This document shows, in pieces, positions 9,324 through 17,640 of a stretch of DNA of 64,000 bases. The notes below the pieces were generated by a model. That model worked only from the letters and a program-made list of their open reading frames with translations. It was not told the origin of the DNA and ran no database searches. A program made the translations under genes and the position numbers. The stretch spans positions 682,001-746,000 of the forward strand of contig NZ_JBGGWB010000001.1 of NCBI RefSeq assembly GCF_041321155.1. Reading direction: 5' to 3'. Origin of the DNA: Sphingomonas sp. IW22 (GTDB lineage: Bacteria > Pseudomonadota > Alphaproteobacteria > Sphingomonadales > Sphingomonadaceae). Numbering within the stretch: the first letter of the stretch is position 1; each line of letters opens with the position of its first letter.

Positions 9324-12300
9324 TCAGCGGTTTTCGCCGAGGCGGACACCGAAAGTGAGACGCACCGAGCGCGGCGCCTGATAGCCAAGCACTTCGCCAT
9401 AGCGCTCGTTCAGCGATGCGTCGCTGAGCTCACCGAACTCCTGGTAATCGACCTTCGACTTCCAGTTGAACACGTTGAACACGTCAATGCTGAAGAAACT
9501 GCCGGGCAGTTCCGGGATGTCGACCTGAGCGTTGACGTCGATCTGCTTGCGCCAATCGCTCTCGAACGCCGTGCCGCGATCAACGAGGTAGCTCACGCGA
9601 CCCGTTGCCGGATCGGTAAAGGCTGGCCGATCGTTGAACTGGGGCTGTGCGCAATAGAAGCTGGCATCCTGATATGCCGCCGCAAAATTGTCGAAATCAT
9701 AATAGGTGCCGATGCACGAGAACTTGCGCGGTGATTCAACCAGAATATTGGCGCCGATGCGGAAATTATCGGTGATGCCATAGCTGCCAAACAGCTTGAA
9801 CTGATGTTCGCGGCCGTTGGCAAGCTGGCCATAGGCACCGTCGAGCAGGCCGGGCTGATCGAAATCCTGCGTCAGGCCCGCGTCGGCTTGGCCGTTGTCG
9901 GACTTGACCGCGCCCTCGTAATTGCCGCGGAGGCGCTGGTATACATACGAACCGCGCAGGTACCAGTTGTTCGAATACGCCTTTTCGAACTCGAACTGGA
10001 CGCTGTCATAATTACGCACGGCGGTCGGATAACCGAGGTTCGCTGCCGACAGGGTTGCCACTTCGCACTGCCGCGGATCGGCAGCGCAATCACCGTCCAG
10101 ACGGACAGTGATATCCTCGCCCGGATTGGCCAGCACATACTGATGGAAACCGGTGAAGACCGAATCGCAGCCATTGATGCCGTTCTCGTCGCAATAAGCC
10201 AGCACAGCGGCGTCGATCGCGACGTCGTCGAGCGTACGGCCCAGGCGACGGTTGAGGTAGGTCAGACGGAACGACCAGTCGCCGATGCGATGCGAAACAC
10301 CAATGTTCCATTCGTCGGTGTAGCTGGGCGCAAGGGACGATGAGACGAGCGTGTCGATAGGCCCCTGTACACCATCGCTAAGGATGTTGGAGCAAAGGCT
10401 GCCCGAATCCGCCGACAGTTCAGGGCACGGAATGCCTCCCGTGACAGGGCCCAGATTCTGGATATTCCCATTATTATCGTACACCAGCCCCGTGCCCGGT
10501 GCTCCGGCACCCGAATAGGCGAACCGCTGGCGATAGAACATCTCGGCGCCGCCCAGGCGGATGCTGGTATTGGTCGCAACCGGCATGAAATAACGGTTCC
10601 ACGAACCGAACACCGCCGTACGATTGTCACCGAACACGTCGAACGAGGCGCCGATGCGCGGGCCCCATTGGTCGCCCGAACGGAAATAGGTGTTGCCGTC
10701 CAGCGCATTGTTGCTGAACTTGTCGTTACGCAGGCCAAGCTGCAGCGTCAGCCGGTCGTCGAGCAACGTCCAGTTGTCCTGGATGTAGAACGCCTCGTTA
10801 CGGCCGTTCCACTCGCCGGCATTCTGGTAGAAGGTACGCTCGATATAGCCCGGCGTCAGAATGTAGCTGTAGCCGCCGGCACGAAGCGTATCCTCGGTCG
10901 AGGTGAGGTCTTCGCGCTCATAGCCGAAGCGGAAGTGGTGCGTGCCGAGCAGGTTGACATACACATCGGCGTCGGCGCGGTAGAACTTCCGCACGTCGCT
11001 CGATCGCTCGGCATTGCCCTGGAAGCCGCGCTCCGTGGTCGTAATGCCCGTCAGCGTGCTTTGCACCAGCGCGACATTCAGGCTGGGCTGCGACGAACGG
11101 TCGTCATGGTTTTCGCCGTACGAGGCCGACAGCGTCAGCCAGTCGGTGAACTGGCCCGTATAGGTCGCAACGAAATTGTCGCCACCCTGCTCATCCACCG
11201 CCGTGCCGATATAGCCGCCGAGTTCGTCACTCGTCGGATTGTAGCGGTAATAGCTATATTCGTCGGTCCGCTTGTTGCGGAAATAGGTTCCCTCAAGCCG
11301 GTGGCCGTCGGTGATGATCGCGTCGATCTTTCCGCCGAAGAACGGCGAGTTGCTGCGGCGCGTAATCTGCTGATTCGAAGTCAGGCTGATATCGCTCTGC
11401 TTCTCGTAATTCGGATTGTAGAGCGCGTAGAAGAACAGCCGATCCTTGATGATCGGGCCGCTCAGGTAAAAGTTCGCCTCCAGATCCTCGGCATAGTCGC
11501 GCTCGTTCAGCGCGGCATAGGTGTTGGGCGAATCATCACGCAGAGCGTCGGGCGAATATGCGACGATCGCGCCGGCCTTGAAATTGTTCGAACCGGATTT
11601 GGTTGTGACGGTGGTGAAACCGCCCAGCGCACGACCATATTCCGCCGGCAGGCCGAACGTCTTCACGTCGATCGATTCATAGAATTCGATCGGCGGATTG
11701 TTGCTGCCCAGGAAGTTGCGGAAATTGGTGATGTTCAGGCCGTTCACGTAATACTGGTTCTCGGCAACCGTCGCGCCGGAGAACGAGGCCAGATTGCCGA
11801 ACGCGCTGTCGCCGGCAGTGGTGCCGGGCGCGAGCAGCTGGATCGCGGTCTGATTGCGCGCGATGGGAGTCGTGTTGAGCAGCTGAGACACATCGCCCAG
11901 TGCCAAGCCGCCGGTGTTGTTCCCGAAATCGGTGCCACGCTCGGCCGAACCGGTCACGACGATGTCTGGGCCCATCGCATCGGCTGCGGCAACCGCGGCC
12001 GCCGGGCGGAAGGTATAGGTACTGTTGCCGCCAGGCGTGATCGAAACGCGCTGGTTCTCGATCGGCTCGCCATTTGCGGGATTGACGGTAACGACATATT
12101 CGCCGCCGGGCAGTGCCTGTACGCGGAAGGTGCCGTTGCTCGCGATCGGCACGGTGCGCTCAAAGCCCTGTGCAGCTGAACGCGCGGTCAGCGTACCGCC
12201 AGTGACCGGCTGACCCGATGCGTCGAGCACCCGTCCGACAAGTGCGCCGGTGGTGAAGTCCTGAGCCACTGCCGGAGCCGCGACAATCATCGCCATTCCC

Positions 12301-12377
12301 GACGCGCCCAACAGCGCCAAACTACGAATTGCAATACCGCCGCGCAGCGCGCGTGCGACCGAGAATCGGTTTGCCAT
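9324..12377 (-). CDS. TonB-dependent receptor, Oar-like with carboxypeptidase-regulatory domain
   Basis: Outer-membrane active transporter or adhesin-like barrel of 1017 residues. A signal peptide ends at APAVAQ near residue 39. An N-terminal Ig-like carboxypeptidase-regulatory domain follows (ALVGRVLDASGQPVTGGTLT through GGEYVVTVN). The plug has the TonB-box-like DIVVTGSAE and the plug sequence ENQYYVNGLNITNFRNFLGS, and the rest is a long barrel with aromatic-rich strands. The layout is that of the Oar/OmpA-related TonB receptors abundant in sphingomonads; the substrate cannot be told. The ATG has a very strong ribosome site (GGGAGAAGGGGAAAT). The C terminus is GVRLGENR and lacks the usual terminal aromatic residue. 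It is monocistronic. Confidence 0.9.
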   Translation of the reverse strand: MANRFSVARALRGGIAIRSLALLGASGMAMIVAAPAVAQDFTTGALVGRVLDASGQPVTGGTLTARSAAQGFERTVPIASNGTFRVQALPGGEYVVTVNPANGEPIENQRVSITPGGNSTYTFRPAAAVAAADAMGPDIVVTGSAERGTDFGNNTGGLALGDVSQLLNTTPIARNQTAIQLLAPGTTAGDSAFGNLASFSGATVAENQYYVNGLNITNFRNFLGSNNPPIEFYESIDVKTFGLPAEYGRALGGFTTVTTKSGSNNFKAGAIVAYSPDALRDDSPNTYAALNERDYAEDLEANFYLSGPIIKDRLFFYALYNPNYEKQSDISLTSNQQITRRSNSPFFGGKIDAIITDGHRLEGTYFRNKRTDEYSYYRYNPTSDELGGYIGTAVDEQGGDNFVATYTGQFTDWLTLSASYGENHDDRSSQPSLNVALVQSTLTGITTTERGFQGNAERSSDVRKFYRADADVYVNLLGTHHFRFGYEREDLTSTEDTLRAGGYSYILTPGYIERTFYQNAGEWNGRNEAFYIQDNWTLLDDRLTLQLGLRNDKFSNNALDGNTYFRSGDQWGPRIGASFDVFGDNRTAVFGSWNRYFMPVATNTSIRLGGAEMFYRQRFAYSGAGAPGTGLVYDNNGNIQNLGPVTGGIPCPELSADSGSLCSNILSDGVQGPIDTLVSSSLAPSYTDEWNIGVSHRIGDWSFRLTYLNRRLGRTLDDVAIDAAVLAYCDENGINGCDSVFTGFHQYVLANPGEDITVRLDGDCAADPRQCEVATLSAANLGYPTAVRNYDSVQFEFEKAYSNNWYLRGSYVYQRLRGNYEGAVKSDNGQADAGLTQDFDQPGLLDGAYGQLANGREHQFKLFGSYGITDNFRIGANILVESPRKFSCIGTYYDFDNFAAAYQDASFYCAQPQFNDRPAFTDPATGRVSYLVDRGTAFESDWRKQIDVNAQVDIPELPGSFFSIDVFNVFNWKSKVDYQEFGELSDASLNERYGEVLGYQAPRSVRLTFGVRLGENR

Positions 12378-12420
12378 ATTTCCCCTTCTCCCTGACGCCC
12401 TGCGCCACTACAGAGCGTGA

Positions 12421-12444
12421 ATGATCGGACGCCCGACCGATCAT
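12421..12444. promoter_or_regulatory. Perfect dyad in the leader of the TonB receptor
   Basis: ATGATCGG and CCGATCAT form a perfect 8-bp inverted repeat separated by 8 bases, 44-67 bases upstream of the receptor start codon. It could be an operator or a leader hairpin in the mRNA. I do not recognise the motif as a Fur or other known site. Confidence 0.4.
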
Positions 12445-12912
12445 GTTGATAGGAATGGGAAAAACCTCACCCGCCTGTAAAGTTATTTATGAAACCATTT
12501 TGTGGTTTAGAAGGAACCGTTGCTGAAATGTGACAATTCATTGCTGCAAGCGATGGTCTAATCCGGTCCCTATGGGCCTGCCGCTAGCCGTCGGTGCAGC
12601 TGGCTCTCGACTATGTTCGCATCAAACGGGCGCGCCAGCATCGGTCGAGCGCAGCGTTGCGCGGCCAAACACCGGGTTGGCATCTTTCAGGCTTCTCTAT
12701 GGATCGTGGGCTATGCCCGCTCTCATGGGACGAAGAGCAAGCGGGCAAACGGCGCCGGCGATAGCAGCGGGCTGGCCGCTCGCCGAACGATCTCGCGCTC
12801 AGTTTAGGAGTTCACAACGTAATATACGCAAACCCCCTAGGCGTATTTCACAATGTTGTTCCCGGCCCCGGCCTGCGATAGCTTAAGGCAGTACATTGTT
12901 TCCGGAGGTAGC
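12445..12912. other. Non-coding accessory stretch with operator-like repeats
   Basis: Apart from the receptor leader this region holds no gene I can support; the short open frames lack ribosome sites and recognisable sequence. Near its right end are two copies of TTCACAA(C/T)GT (12811-12820 and 12847-12856), 36 bases apart. Between them ATACGC (12824-12829) and GCGTAT (12841-12846) form an inverted repeat. These precede the membrane-protein gene at 12913 and are plausible regulator sites. Confidence 0.4.
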
Positions 12913-13701
12913 ATGGCCACGGTTGCAATAGGGATACCTTCGCGTTCCGGGGACGAGCGTTACTTTCTGACAAGTTCGCTATTGATGGCGGGCTTGATCG
13001 TCGCCGCCTTTTCCCTTCAATTCGCGATGGGTCGCTCCACTTTCCAGGCTCCGTTACTGGTGCATCTTCATGCACTGGCCTTTATGGGCTGGGTCGCGAT
13101 CTATGTTGCGCAGACGATGCTTGCAGCGAACGGAAACCAGGACCTGCATCGGCGTCTCGGATGGCTCGGCACCGCGTGGGTCGTGCCGATGGTGGTACTG
13201 GGCATCACCGCGACCGTGATGATGATACGTCGCGGGCAAGCCCCGTTCTTCTTCCAGCCGGTACAGTTCCTGGTACTGAACCCGGTCTCGGTGCTGACGT
13301 TCGCAGGACTGACATGGACCGCCGTTGCGATGCGGCGGCAGACCGGATGGCACCGCCGGTTGCATTACTGCGGAATGGCAAATCTGCTTGGCCCGGCGTT
13401 TGGCCGATTGCTGCCGATGCCGCTACTTAGCCCGTGGGCGTTCGAGACGACAGCGCTATGCATTTTGCTGTTCCCGTTGGCGGGCGCAGTCGCCGACCGG
13501 CGGCGTACGGGCAACGTCCACCCCGCATGGCTTTGGGGAACCGGCGCGATCCTCCTGTCGATCATATCGGTGGAGGCGTTGAGCTACAGTCCAGTCGGCG
13601 CTGCGGTGTATCAGATGGTCACTGACGGAACGCCCGGCGCCGCACTTCATCCTTACGCGTTCCCGCCCCCGCCCCAAACGCCGCTGATGACAGGCCGATA
13701 G
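12913..13701 (+). CDS. Conserved multi-pass membrane protein, unknown function
   Basis: A 262-residue protein with about seven hydrophobic segments: LLMAGLIVAAFSLQFAM, ALAFMGWVAIYVAQTMLA, VVPMVVLGITATVMM, FLVLNPVSVLTFAGLTW, LLGPAFGRLLP, TALCILLFPLAGAVA and GAILLSIISVEALSY. Conserved-looking His and Arg residues lie near the loops (LLVHLHALAFMGW, LHRRLGW, WHRRLHYCGMANL), a pattern seen in a sphingomonad family of unknown role that is sometimes mislabelled adenylate cyclase. The ATG is placed by TCCGGAGGTAGC upstream. Repeated TTCACAA elements upstream may regulate it. The His-rich pattern might bind heme or metal, but that is only inference. Confidence 0.65.
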   Translation: MATVAIGIPSRSGDERYFLTSSLLMAGLIVAAFSLQFAMGRSTFQAPLLVHLHALAFMGWVAIYVAQTMLAANGNQDLHRRLGWLGTAWVVPMVVLGITATVMMIRRGQAPFFFQPVQFLVLNPVSVLTFAGLTWTAVAMRRQTGWHRRLHYCGMANLLGPAFGRLLPMPLLSPWAFETTALCILLFPLAGAVADRRRTGNVHPAWLWGTGAILLSIISVEALSYSPVGAAVYQMVTDGTPGAALHPYAFPPPPQTPLMTGR

Positions 13702-13870
13702 CGACCACGATTTATTTACCAATGTATCTGACGCGGACCGATCCGCGTAGCCGACCGTTATGCCCGTGGATCGCAGCCCCGAAGGTCGACTGGTGACCGA
13801 TATTCGCCGGGCCTCGTTCCCTTTGAACCGAAGATAACCATCACCGGGTATAGAGGCAGGGAGCATAAAC

Positions 13871-14371
13871 ATGGCTGCAAAGACGCTTGAGACGCTATTC
13901 CACGACACTCTCAAGGACATTTACTACGCCGAGCGAAAGATCCTGAAGTCGCTTCCAAAAATGGCGCGCGCCGCTCAGTCCGAGGAACTGAAGGCTGCGT
14001 TCCAGAAGCACAAGGATCAGACCGAAGGGCAGATTGAACGCCTCCAGCAGGTCTTCGAGATCCTCGGCAAGCCGCCGCGGGGCAAGACCTGCGATGCCAT
14101 CGAGGGGATTCTCGCAGAAGGCGAGGAAATCATCGACGAGTACAAGGATACGCCCGCGCTCGACGCCGGCCTGCTCGCAGCCGCCCAGGCTGTCGAGCAT
14201 TACGAGATTACCCGTTACGGCACGCTGAAGCGCTGGGCGACGATGCTAAAGCTGGACAAGGCGGTGAAGCTGCTGGACGAGACCCTTCAGGAAGAATCGC
14301 AGACGGACGAGGACCTTACGGCGATCGCGGACGCCACCGTGAACGAAGATGCTTTGGAGAAAGCAGAATAA
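13871..14371 (+). CDS. YciE/DUF892 ferritin-like stress protein
   Basis: A 166-residue protein that matches the YciE/YciF (DUF892) family throughout: TLETLFHDTLKDIYYAERKI, then KMARAAQSEELKAAFQKH, VEHYEITRYGTL, and an acidic QEESQTDEDL tail. The family folds as a ferritin-like four-helix bundle with Glu/His residues that can form a di-iron site and is commonly linked to general or oxidative stress. A ribosome site (GGCAGGGAG) precedes the ATG, and a strong hairpin follows the gene. It stands near a manganese catalase at 16.5 kb, so this block is probably a stress-protection island. Confidence 0.88.
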   Translation: MAAKTLETLFHDTLKDIYYAERKILKSLPKMARAAQSEELKAAFQKHKDQTEGQIERLQQVFEILGKPPRGKTCDAIEGILAEGEEIIDEYKDTPALDAGLLAAAQAVEHYEITRYGTLKRWATMLKLDKAVKLLDETLQEESQTDEDLTAIADATVNEDALEKAE

Positions 14372-14412
14372 GATCACGGTCGGGCGATTTCCGTAATTAT
14401 TGACCTTTCGGG

Positions 14413-14437
14413 GGCTGGCGAACATGGTTCGCCAGCC
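14413..14437 (+). terminator. Terminator hairpin after the YciE-like gene
   Basis: An 11-bp perfect stem (GGCTGGCGAAC / GTTCGCCAGCC, loop ATG) lies 41 bases after the stop. It is followed by CTCTGAGTTTT, a weak T-rich tail, consistent with an intrinsic terminator. Confidence 0.6.
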
Positions 14438-14652
14438 TCTGAGTTTTGCGGCTTGGGCCCGGTTACTTGGCCAAGGTGTCGCCGTCGGAAACGATGCTTC
14501 GTCGCCTGGTTGATGAACGACTTCGTCAAACAACCTGATGGGTACTGGAACAGGGCACCGCCCTATGCCTGAAATTTTCCCGTCGCAGCTGGCGTTACGT
14601 CGTGACCGGTCATTTGTCGGTCACGGTTTCCACACGCCTTGCATCCACCGCC

Positions 14653-14946
14653 TCAACCGGTGGTAGTGATGCCGAAATGATCGAATACCGCTTCGGCGCC
14701 CACAACCAGCTTCAAAGGCCGGTCGGTGGGCAGGGCTACCTCGTCCCAACCGCCGACCAGGGTTTGAACACCTTCGCTCCCCCGCCCGGTTACATAGATC
14801 GTGGAACCGGTGGAACCGGCCGCATCGCTGCTGAACATCGCCAGATCGATGGGCGCGCCCTGCGCGGCTTGTAGCGCCTGAACATATGTCGTGACGGTTT
14901 GATAATTCTCACCGTCAAATGAGCGGGATAGTGCCATAACGGTCAT
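14653..14946 (-). CDS. Small hypothetical protein
   Basis: A 97-residue, mildly acidic soluble protein (MTVMALSRSFDGENYQTVTT through FDHFGITTTG). There is no membrane segment, signal peptide or recognised domain; it reads as alternating strands and helices and contains a run of Gly/Ser/Thr residues (SDAAGSTGSTIYVTGRGSEG). AAAGGA lies upstream of the ATG. It begins 27 bases after the end of the next leftward gene (14974-15228), so the two likely form a small operon inside the stress-type block. Function unknown. Confidence 0.55.
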   Translation of the reverse strand: MTVMALSRSFDGENYQTVTTYVQALQAAQGAPIDLAMFSSDAAGSTGSTIYVTGRGSEGVQTLVGGWDEVALPTDRPLKLVVGAEAVFDHFGITTTG

Positions 14947-14973
14947 GCTACGGTCCTTTGACAGGGCAGAGAT

Positions 14974-15228
14974 TCACTTGCCTTTCGTGGTCGCGTTTTC
15001 GTTGTCCGGCCCCGAATAACCGATGCCTGACTGTCCGCCATGGTCGCCGAACGTACCGATTTCCTTGTTGCCGTCTTTGTTGTCGGTATTCGGATTGGGA
15101 TACGCACCACCGTTGGATTCAGTTGATCGCTCTTTTTTAGCGCCGATACCTGTCGGGTTGCCACGCTTTGTAACGTCGCCACCGCCGTCCGCTTGCATAG
15201 GGGTCTTTTTCAACATGCTGGTTTCCAA
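14974..15228 (-). CDS. Small Gly/Asn-rich hydrophilic protein
   Basis: An 84-residue highly hydrophilic protein (LKKTPMQADGGGDVTKRGNP, then GGAYPNPNTDNKDGNKEIGT and a TTKGK end), rich in Gly, Asn, Asp and Lys and probably disordered, in the manner of desiccation or stress proteins. The start is a TTG at 15228 with GGAGAGG nine bases upstream; an in-frame ATG at 15216 is the alternative. It is read divergently from the alpha/beta hydrolase and is followed by the 97-residue hypothetical gene. No family recognised. Confidence 0.5.
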   Translation of the reverse strand: METSMLKKTPMQADGGGDVTKRGNPTGIGAKKERSTESNGGAYPNPNTDNKDGNKEIGTFGDHGGQSGIGYSGPDNENATTKGK

Positions 15229-15346
15229 TCTCGTCTACCTCTCCAACGCATCGAGCGGCAAAAAGACCATATTCTTTTGGTGCTTCAAAATCGGCATGAA
15301 CTCATGAAGTCAGGAAACTTGTGCGCTGCGGAATTGTTAAGGCGGA

Positions 15347-16366
15347 ATGATAACGGAATTAGATGCAGCCCATCGCCCGCAGCAAAATAAACCTGCGTTA
15401 AATTGGCGCGATAAGGCTCTGGATAATATTGGTACAATTGCCGGTGTGGCCGGCGCGGCTGCGCTGGTTGGCAGCTTCATCTTCAACCGGGCAAGCAAAC
15501 GCCGTGCGGAACTGGCGACGCCGCCCGCAGGCTCATTCGTCGAGGTCGATGGCGTACGCCTCCATTATGTCGCGCGAGGTAGCGGCCCGACGGTGGTCCT
15601 GCTACACGGCAACGGTGTAACCTTGCAGGATTTTGAAGCGAGCGGCGTGCTCGGCCTCGCGTCCAGGCAATATCGGGTTATTGCCTTCGATCGTCCGGGC
15701 TTCGGTTACAGCGACCGCCCCCGAACCACGGTCTGGTCACCAACGGCCCAAGCGCGCCTGATTGCGAAAGCGCTAAAGGAACTAGGCGAAGGCCCTGCGG
15801 TTGTCGTCGGACACAGCTGGGGTACGCTGGTCGCACTGGCCATGGCGCTGGAAGAGCCGGCGGCGGTTTCTGGTCTGTTGCTGCTATCAGGCTATTACTA
15901 TGGAACAGCGCGGCCGGACGTATGGCCGCTGTCGACACCCGCCATTCCGGTGCTGGGCGACGTGATGGTAAATACCGTTTCGCCACTTGCTGGCCGGGTG
16001 ATCGCCCCGGCTGCGATCAAGGCCAGCTTCTCGCCGGCCCCCGTGCCGAAAAAGTTCGCAAGCGTTCCGCTGGCTCTGATGCTGCGCCCTTCACAGGTTC
16101 GCGCAACCGCCGCAGATACTGCAATGATGGTCCCGGCGGCGATCGAGATCAGCAGGCGCTATGACAAGCTGGCCGTACCGTTGATCGTGATGGCGGGCGA
16201 AGGTGACCTCATTGCCCATACCAACAAGCATGCCGAGCGTTTCGCGCGCGACGTACCAGCGGCGGAACTGCGCATGGTTCCAGGACAGGGCCACCTGTTC
16301 CACTACGCTGTCCCGGAACAGGTCGTTGTCGCGATCGGCGACCTTGCCAAGCGTGCAGGCGTATAG
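15347..16366 (+). CDS. Alpha/beta hydrolase, membrane-anchored
   Basis: A 339-residue alpha/beta-fold hydrolase. An N-terminal hydrophobic stretch (IGTIAGVAGAAALVGSFIF) probably anchors it to the inner membrane or acts as a signal-anchor. The oxyanion motif HGNG lies near residue 86, the nucleophile elbow GHSWG near residue 155, the acid in GEGDLIAH near residue 284 and the catalytic His in GQGHLFHY near residue 315, so the triad is complete. The sequence resembles epoxide hydrolase/haloperoxidase-type lipolytic enzymes; the substrate is unknown. A ribosome site AAGGCGGA sits close to the ATG. Confidence 0.85.
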   Translation: MITELDAAHRPQQNKPALNWRDKALDNIGTIAGVAGAAALVGSFIFNRASKRRAELATPPAGSFVEVDGVRLHYVARGSGPTVVLLHGNGVTLQDFEASGVLGLASRQYRVIAFDRPGFGYSDRPRTTVWSPTAQARLIAKALKELGEGPAVVVGHSWGTLVALAMALEEPAAVSGLLLLSGYYYGTARPDVWPLSTPAIPVLGDVMVNTVSPLAGRVIAPAAIKASFSPAPVPKKFASVPLALMLRPSQVRATAADTAMMVPAAIEISRRYDKLAVPLIVMAGEGDLIAHTNKHAERFARDVPAAELRMVPGQGHLFHYAVPEQVVVAIGDLAKRAGV

Positions 16367-16535
16367 GGCGAGCGACCGCGCGAACGACCCGTCGCATTCG
16401 TGCCGAGGATCGGAATTGGTTTTCCCTCAATAGGTTGGCGCAGAACAACCAATTGCCTCCGGGCGCCTCCGATCGGGAACGATGTGCCGCGCGGTTCGCT
16501 TCAGCTAAGGCCGCTGAGGCTCGAGGATTTCCGAC

Positions 16536-17483
16536 ATGTTTATGCACAACAAGCGGTTGCAATATACCGTGCGCGTTTCCGAGCCCAATCCGGTGCTCGC
16601 TTCCCTCATGCTGGAGCAGTTCGGCGGCGCCGATGGCGAACTGGCGGCTGCGATGCGTTACTTCACGCAAGGATTGGGTGAAGTGGATCCGGGGCGGAAG
16701 GATCTTCTGCTCGACATCGCGACCGAAGAGCTGAGCCATCTCGAAGTCATCGGCTCGATCGTCGCGATGCTGAACAAGGGTGCAAAGGCCCAGTTGGCGG
16801 AAGCCGCGATGACCGAGGCCGAGCTTTACCTCTCGATGACGGCGGGCGGCAACAGCCATACCCAGTCGCTTCTCTACGGTGGCGGCCCTTCGCTCACCAA
16901 CTCGTCCGGCGTGCCATGGACGGCGGCTTATGTGGACAGCCGCGGCGACCCCAGCTGTGACCTGCGTTCGAACATCGCGGCGGAATCGCGAGCGAAAATC
17001 GTCTATGAACGGCTGATCAACATCACCGACGATCCGGGCATCAAGGACGCACTCGGCTTCCTGATGACGCGCGAGGTCGCGCATCAGAAGTCGTTCGAAA
17101 AGGCGCTCTACGCGATCGAGAACAACTTCCCGTCCGGCAAACTGCCCGGGATTGAGAAGTACGCGAATGTCTATGTGAACACCTCTCAGGGTGCAGGCGA
17201 CGAAACGGGCCCATGGAACAGCGGCGATCAGTGGGAACGGATCGACGACCTTGAGCAGACAATGCCGATTGACGGCGGCGACGGTACCGCAACAGTCGCA
17301 TTGGCCAAGCCGGATCAGGCCGCCGCTGACAAGCTGGCCATACGAACCGCCTCTGACCCGGCCAGCAACCCGGAAACGGGCGTCGACCTGGGCGCCGGGC
17401 CGGGCGCCGGGCTGATCACGGGGGCGGATCTGGGCGGCGCTCAGAACGTCACCGACGCAGCGGAAATGGCGAAGGCGCTCTGA
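16536..17483 (+). CDS. Manganese catalase (non-heme)
   Basis: A di-manganese catalase of the ferritin-like superfamily that dismutates hydrogen peroxide; 315 residues. Metal-site motifs are present: an early Glu in EQFGGADGELAAAMRYFTQG, ATEELSHLE (Glu and His), a later Glu in IAAESRAKIVYERL, and TREVAHQKSFEKAL (Glu/His). The central SLLYGGGPSLTNSSGVPWTA loop is also typical. The C-terminal 80 residues are low-complexity (TASDPASNPETGVDLGAGPG), which often varies in this family. CGAGGA precedes the ATG. It fits with the nearby YciE-like protein as peroxide/stress defence. Confidence 0.9.
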   Translation: MFMHNKRLQYTVRVSEPNPVLASLMLEQFGGADGELAAAMRYFTQGLGEVDPGRKDLLLDIATEELSHLEVIGSIVAMLNKGAKAQLAEAAMTEAELYLSMTAGGNSHTQSLLYGGGPSLTNSSGVPWTAAYVDSRGDPSCDLRSNIAAESRAKIVYERLINITDDPGIKDALGFLMTREVAHQKSFEKALYAIENNFPSGKLPGIEKYANVYVNTSQGAGDETGPWNSGDQWERIDDLEQTMPIDGGDGTATVALAKPDQAAADKLAIRTASDPASNPETGVDLGAGPGAGLITGADLGGAQNVTDAAEMAKAL

Positions 17484-17491
17484 CATATGGG

Positions 17492-17522
17492 AACGCCCGG
17501 CTCCCGTGCGGCGCCGGGCGTT
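17492..17522 (+). terminator. Hairpin after manganese catalase gene
   Basis: AACGCCCGGC pairs with GCCGGGCGTT (10-bp perfect stem, 11-base loop) starting nine bases after the stop. The tail after it (ACCGG) is not T-rich, so it may be a 3' stabiliser or a factor-dependent end. Confidence 0.45.
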
Positions 17523-17640
17523 ACCGGAACGGAATGCGTAATGATTGGTCCCGTTTCGCCGTGCCGGTCGTTCAATCGGGGACGGCATGGCGTCCCTTTC
17601 CGACCGCCGCGGCCCGCTGCAAATTTGAGGTAAGCTGACC

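Noticed and set aside
10668..12179. Long plus-strand open frame opposite the TonB receptor
   Set aside because: Antisense shadow in GC-rich DNA; the receptor frame has signal, plug and barrel features.
12613..12807. 64-codon frame in the accessory gap
   Set aside because: No ribosome site, basic/Ser-rich composition and no recognisable family.
16476..16510. GGAAC upstream of the manganese catalase as an EcfG promoter
   Set aside because: No CGTT at the required 16-17 base spacing; only a GCTT-like match, so not called.
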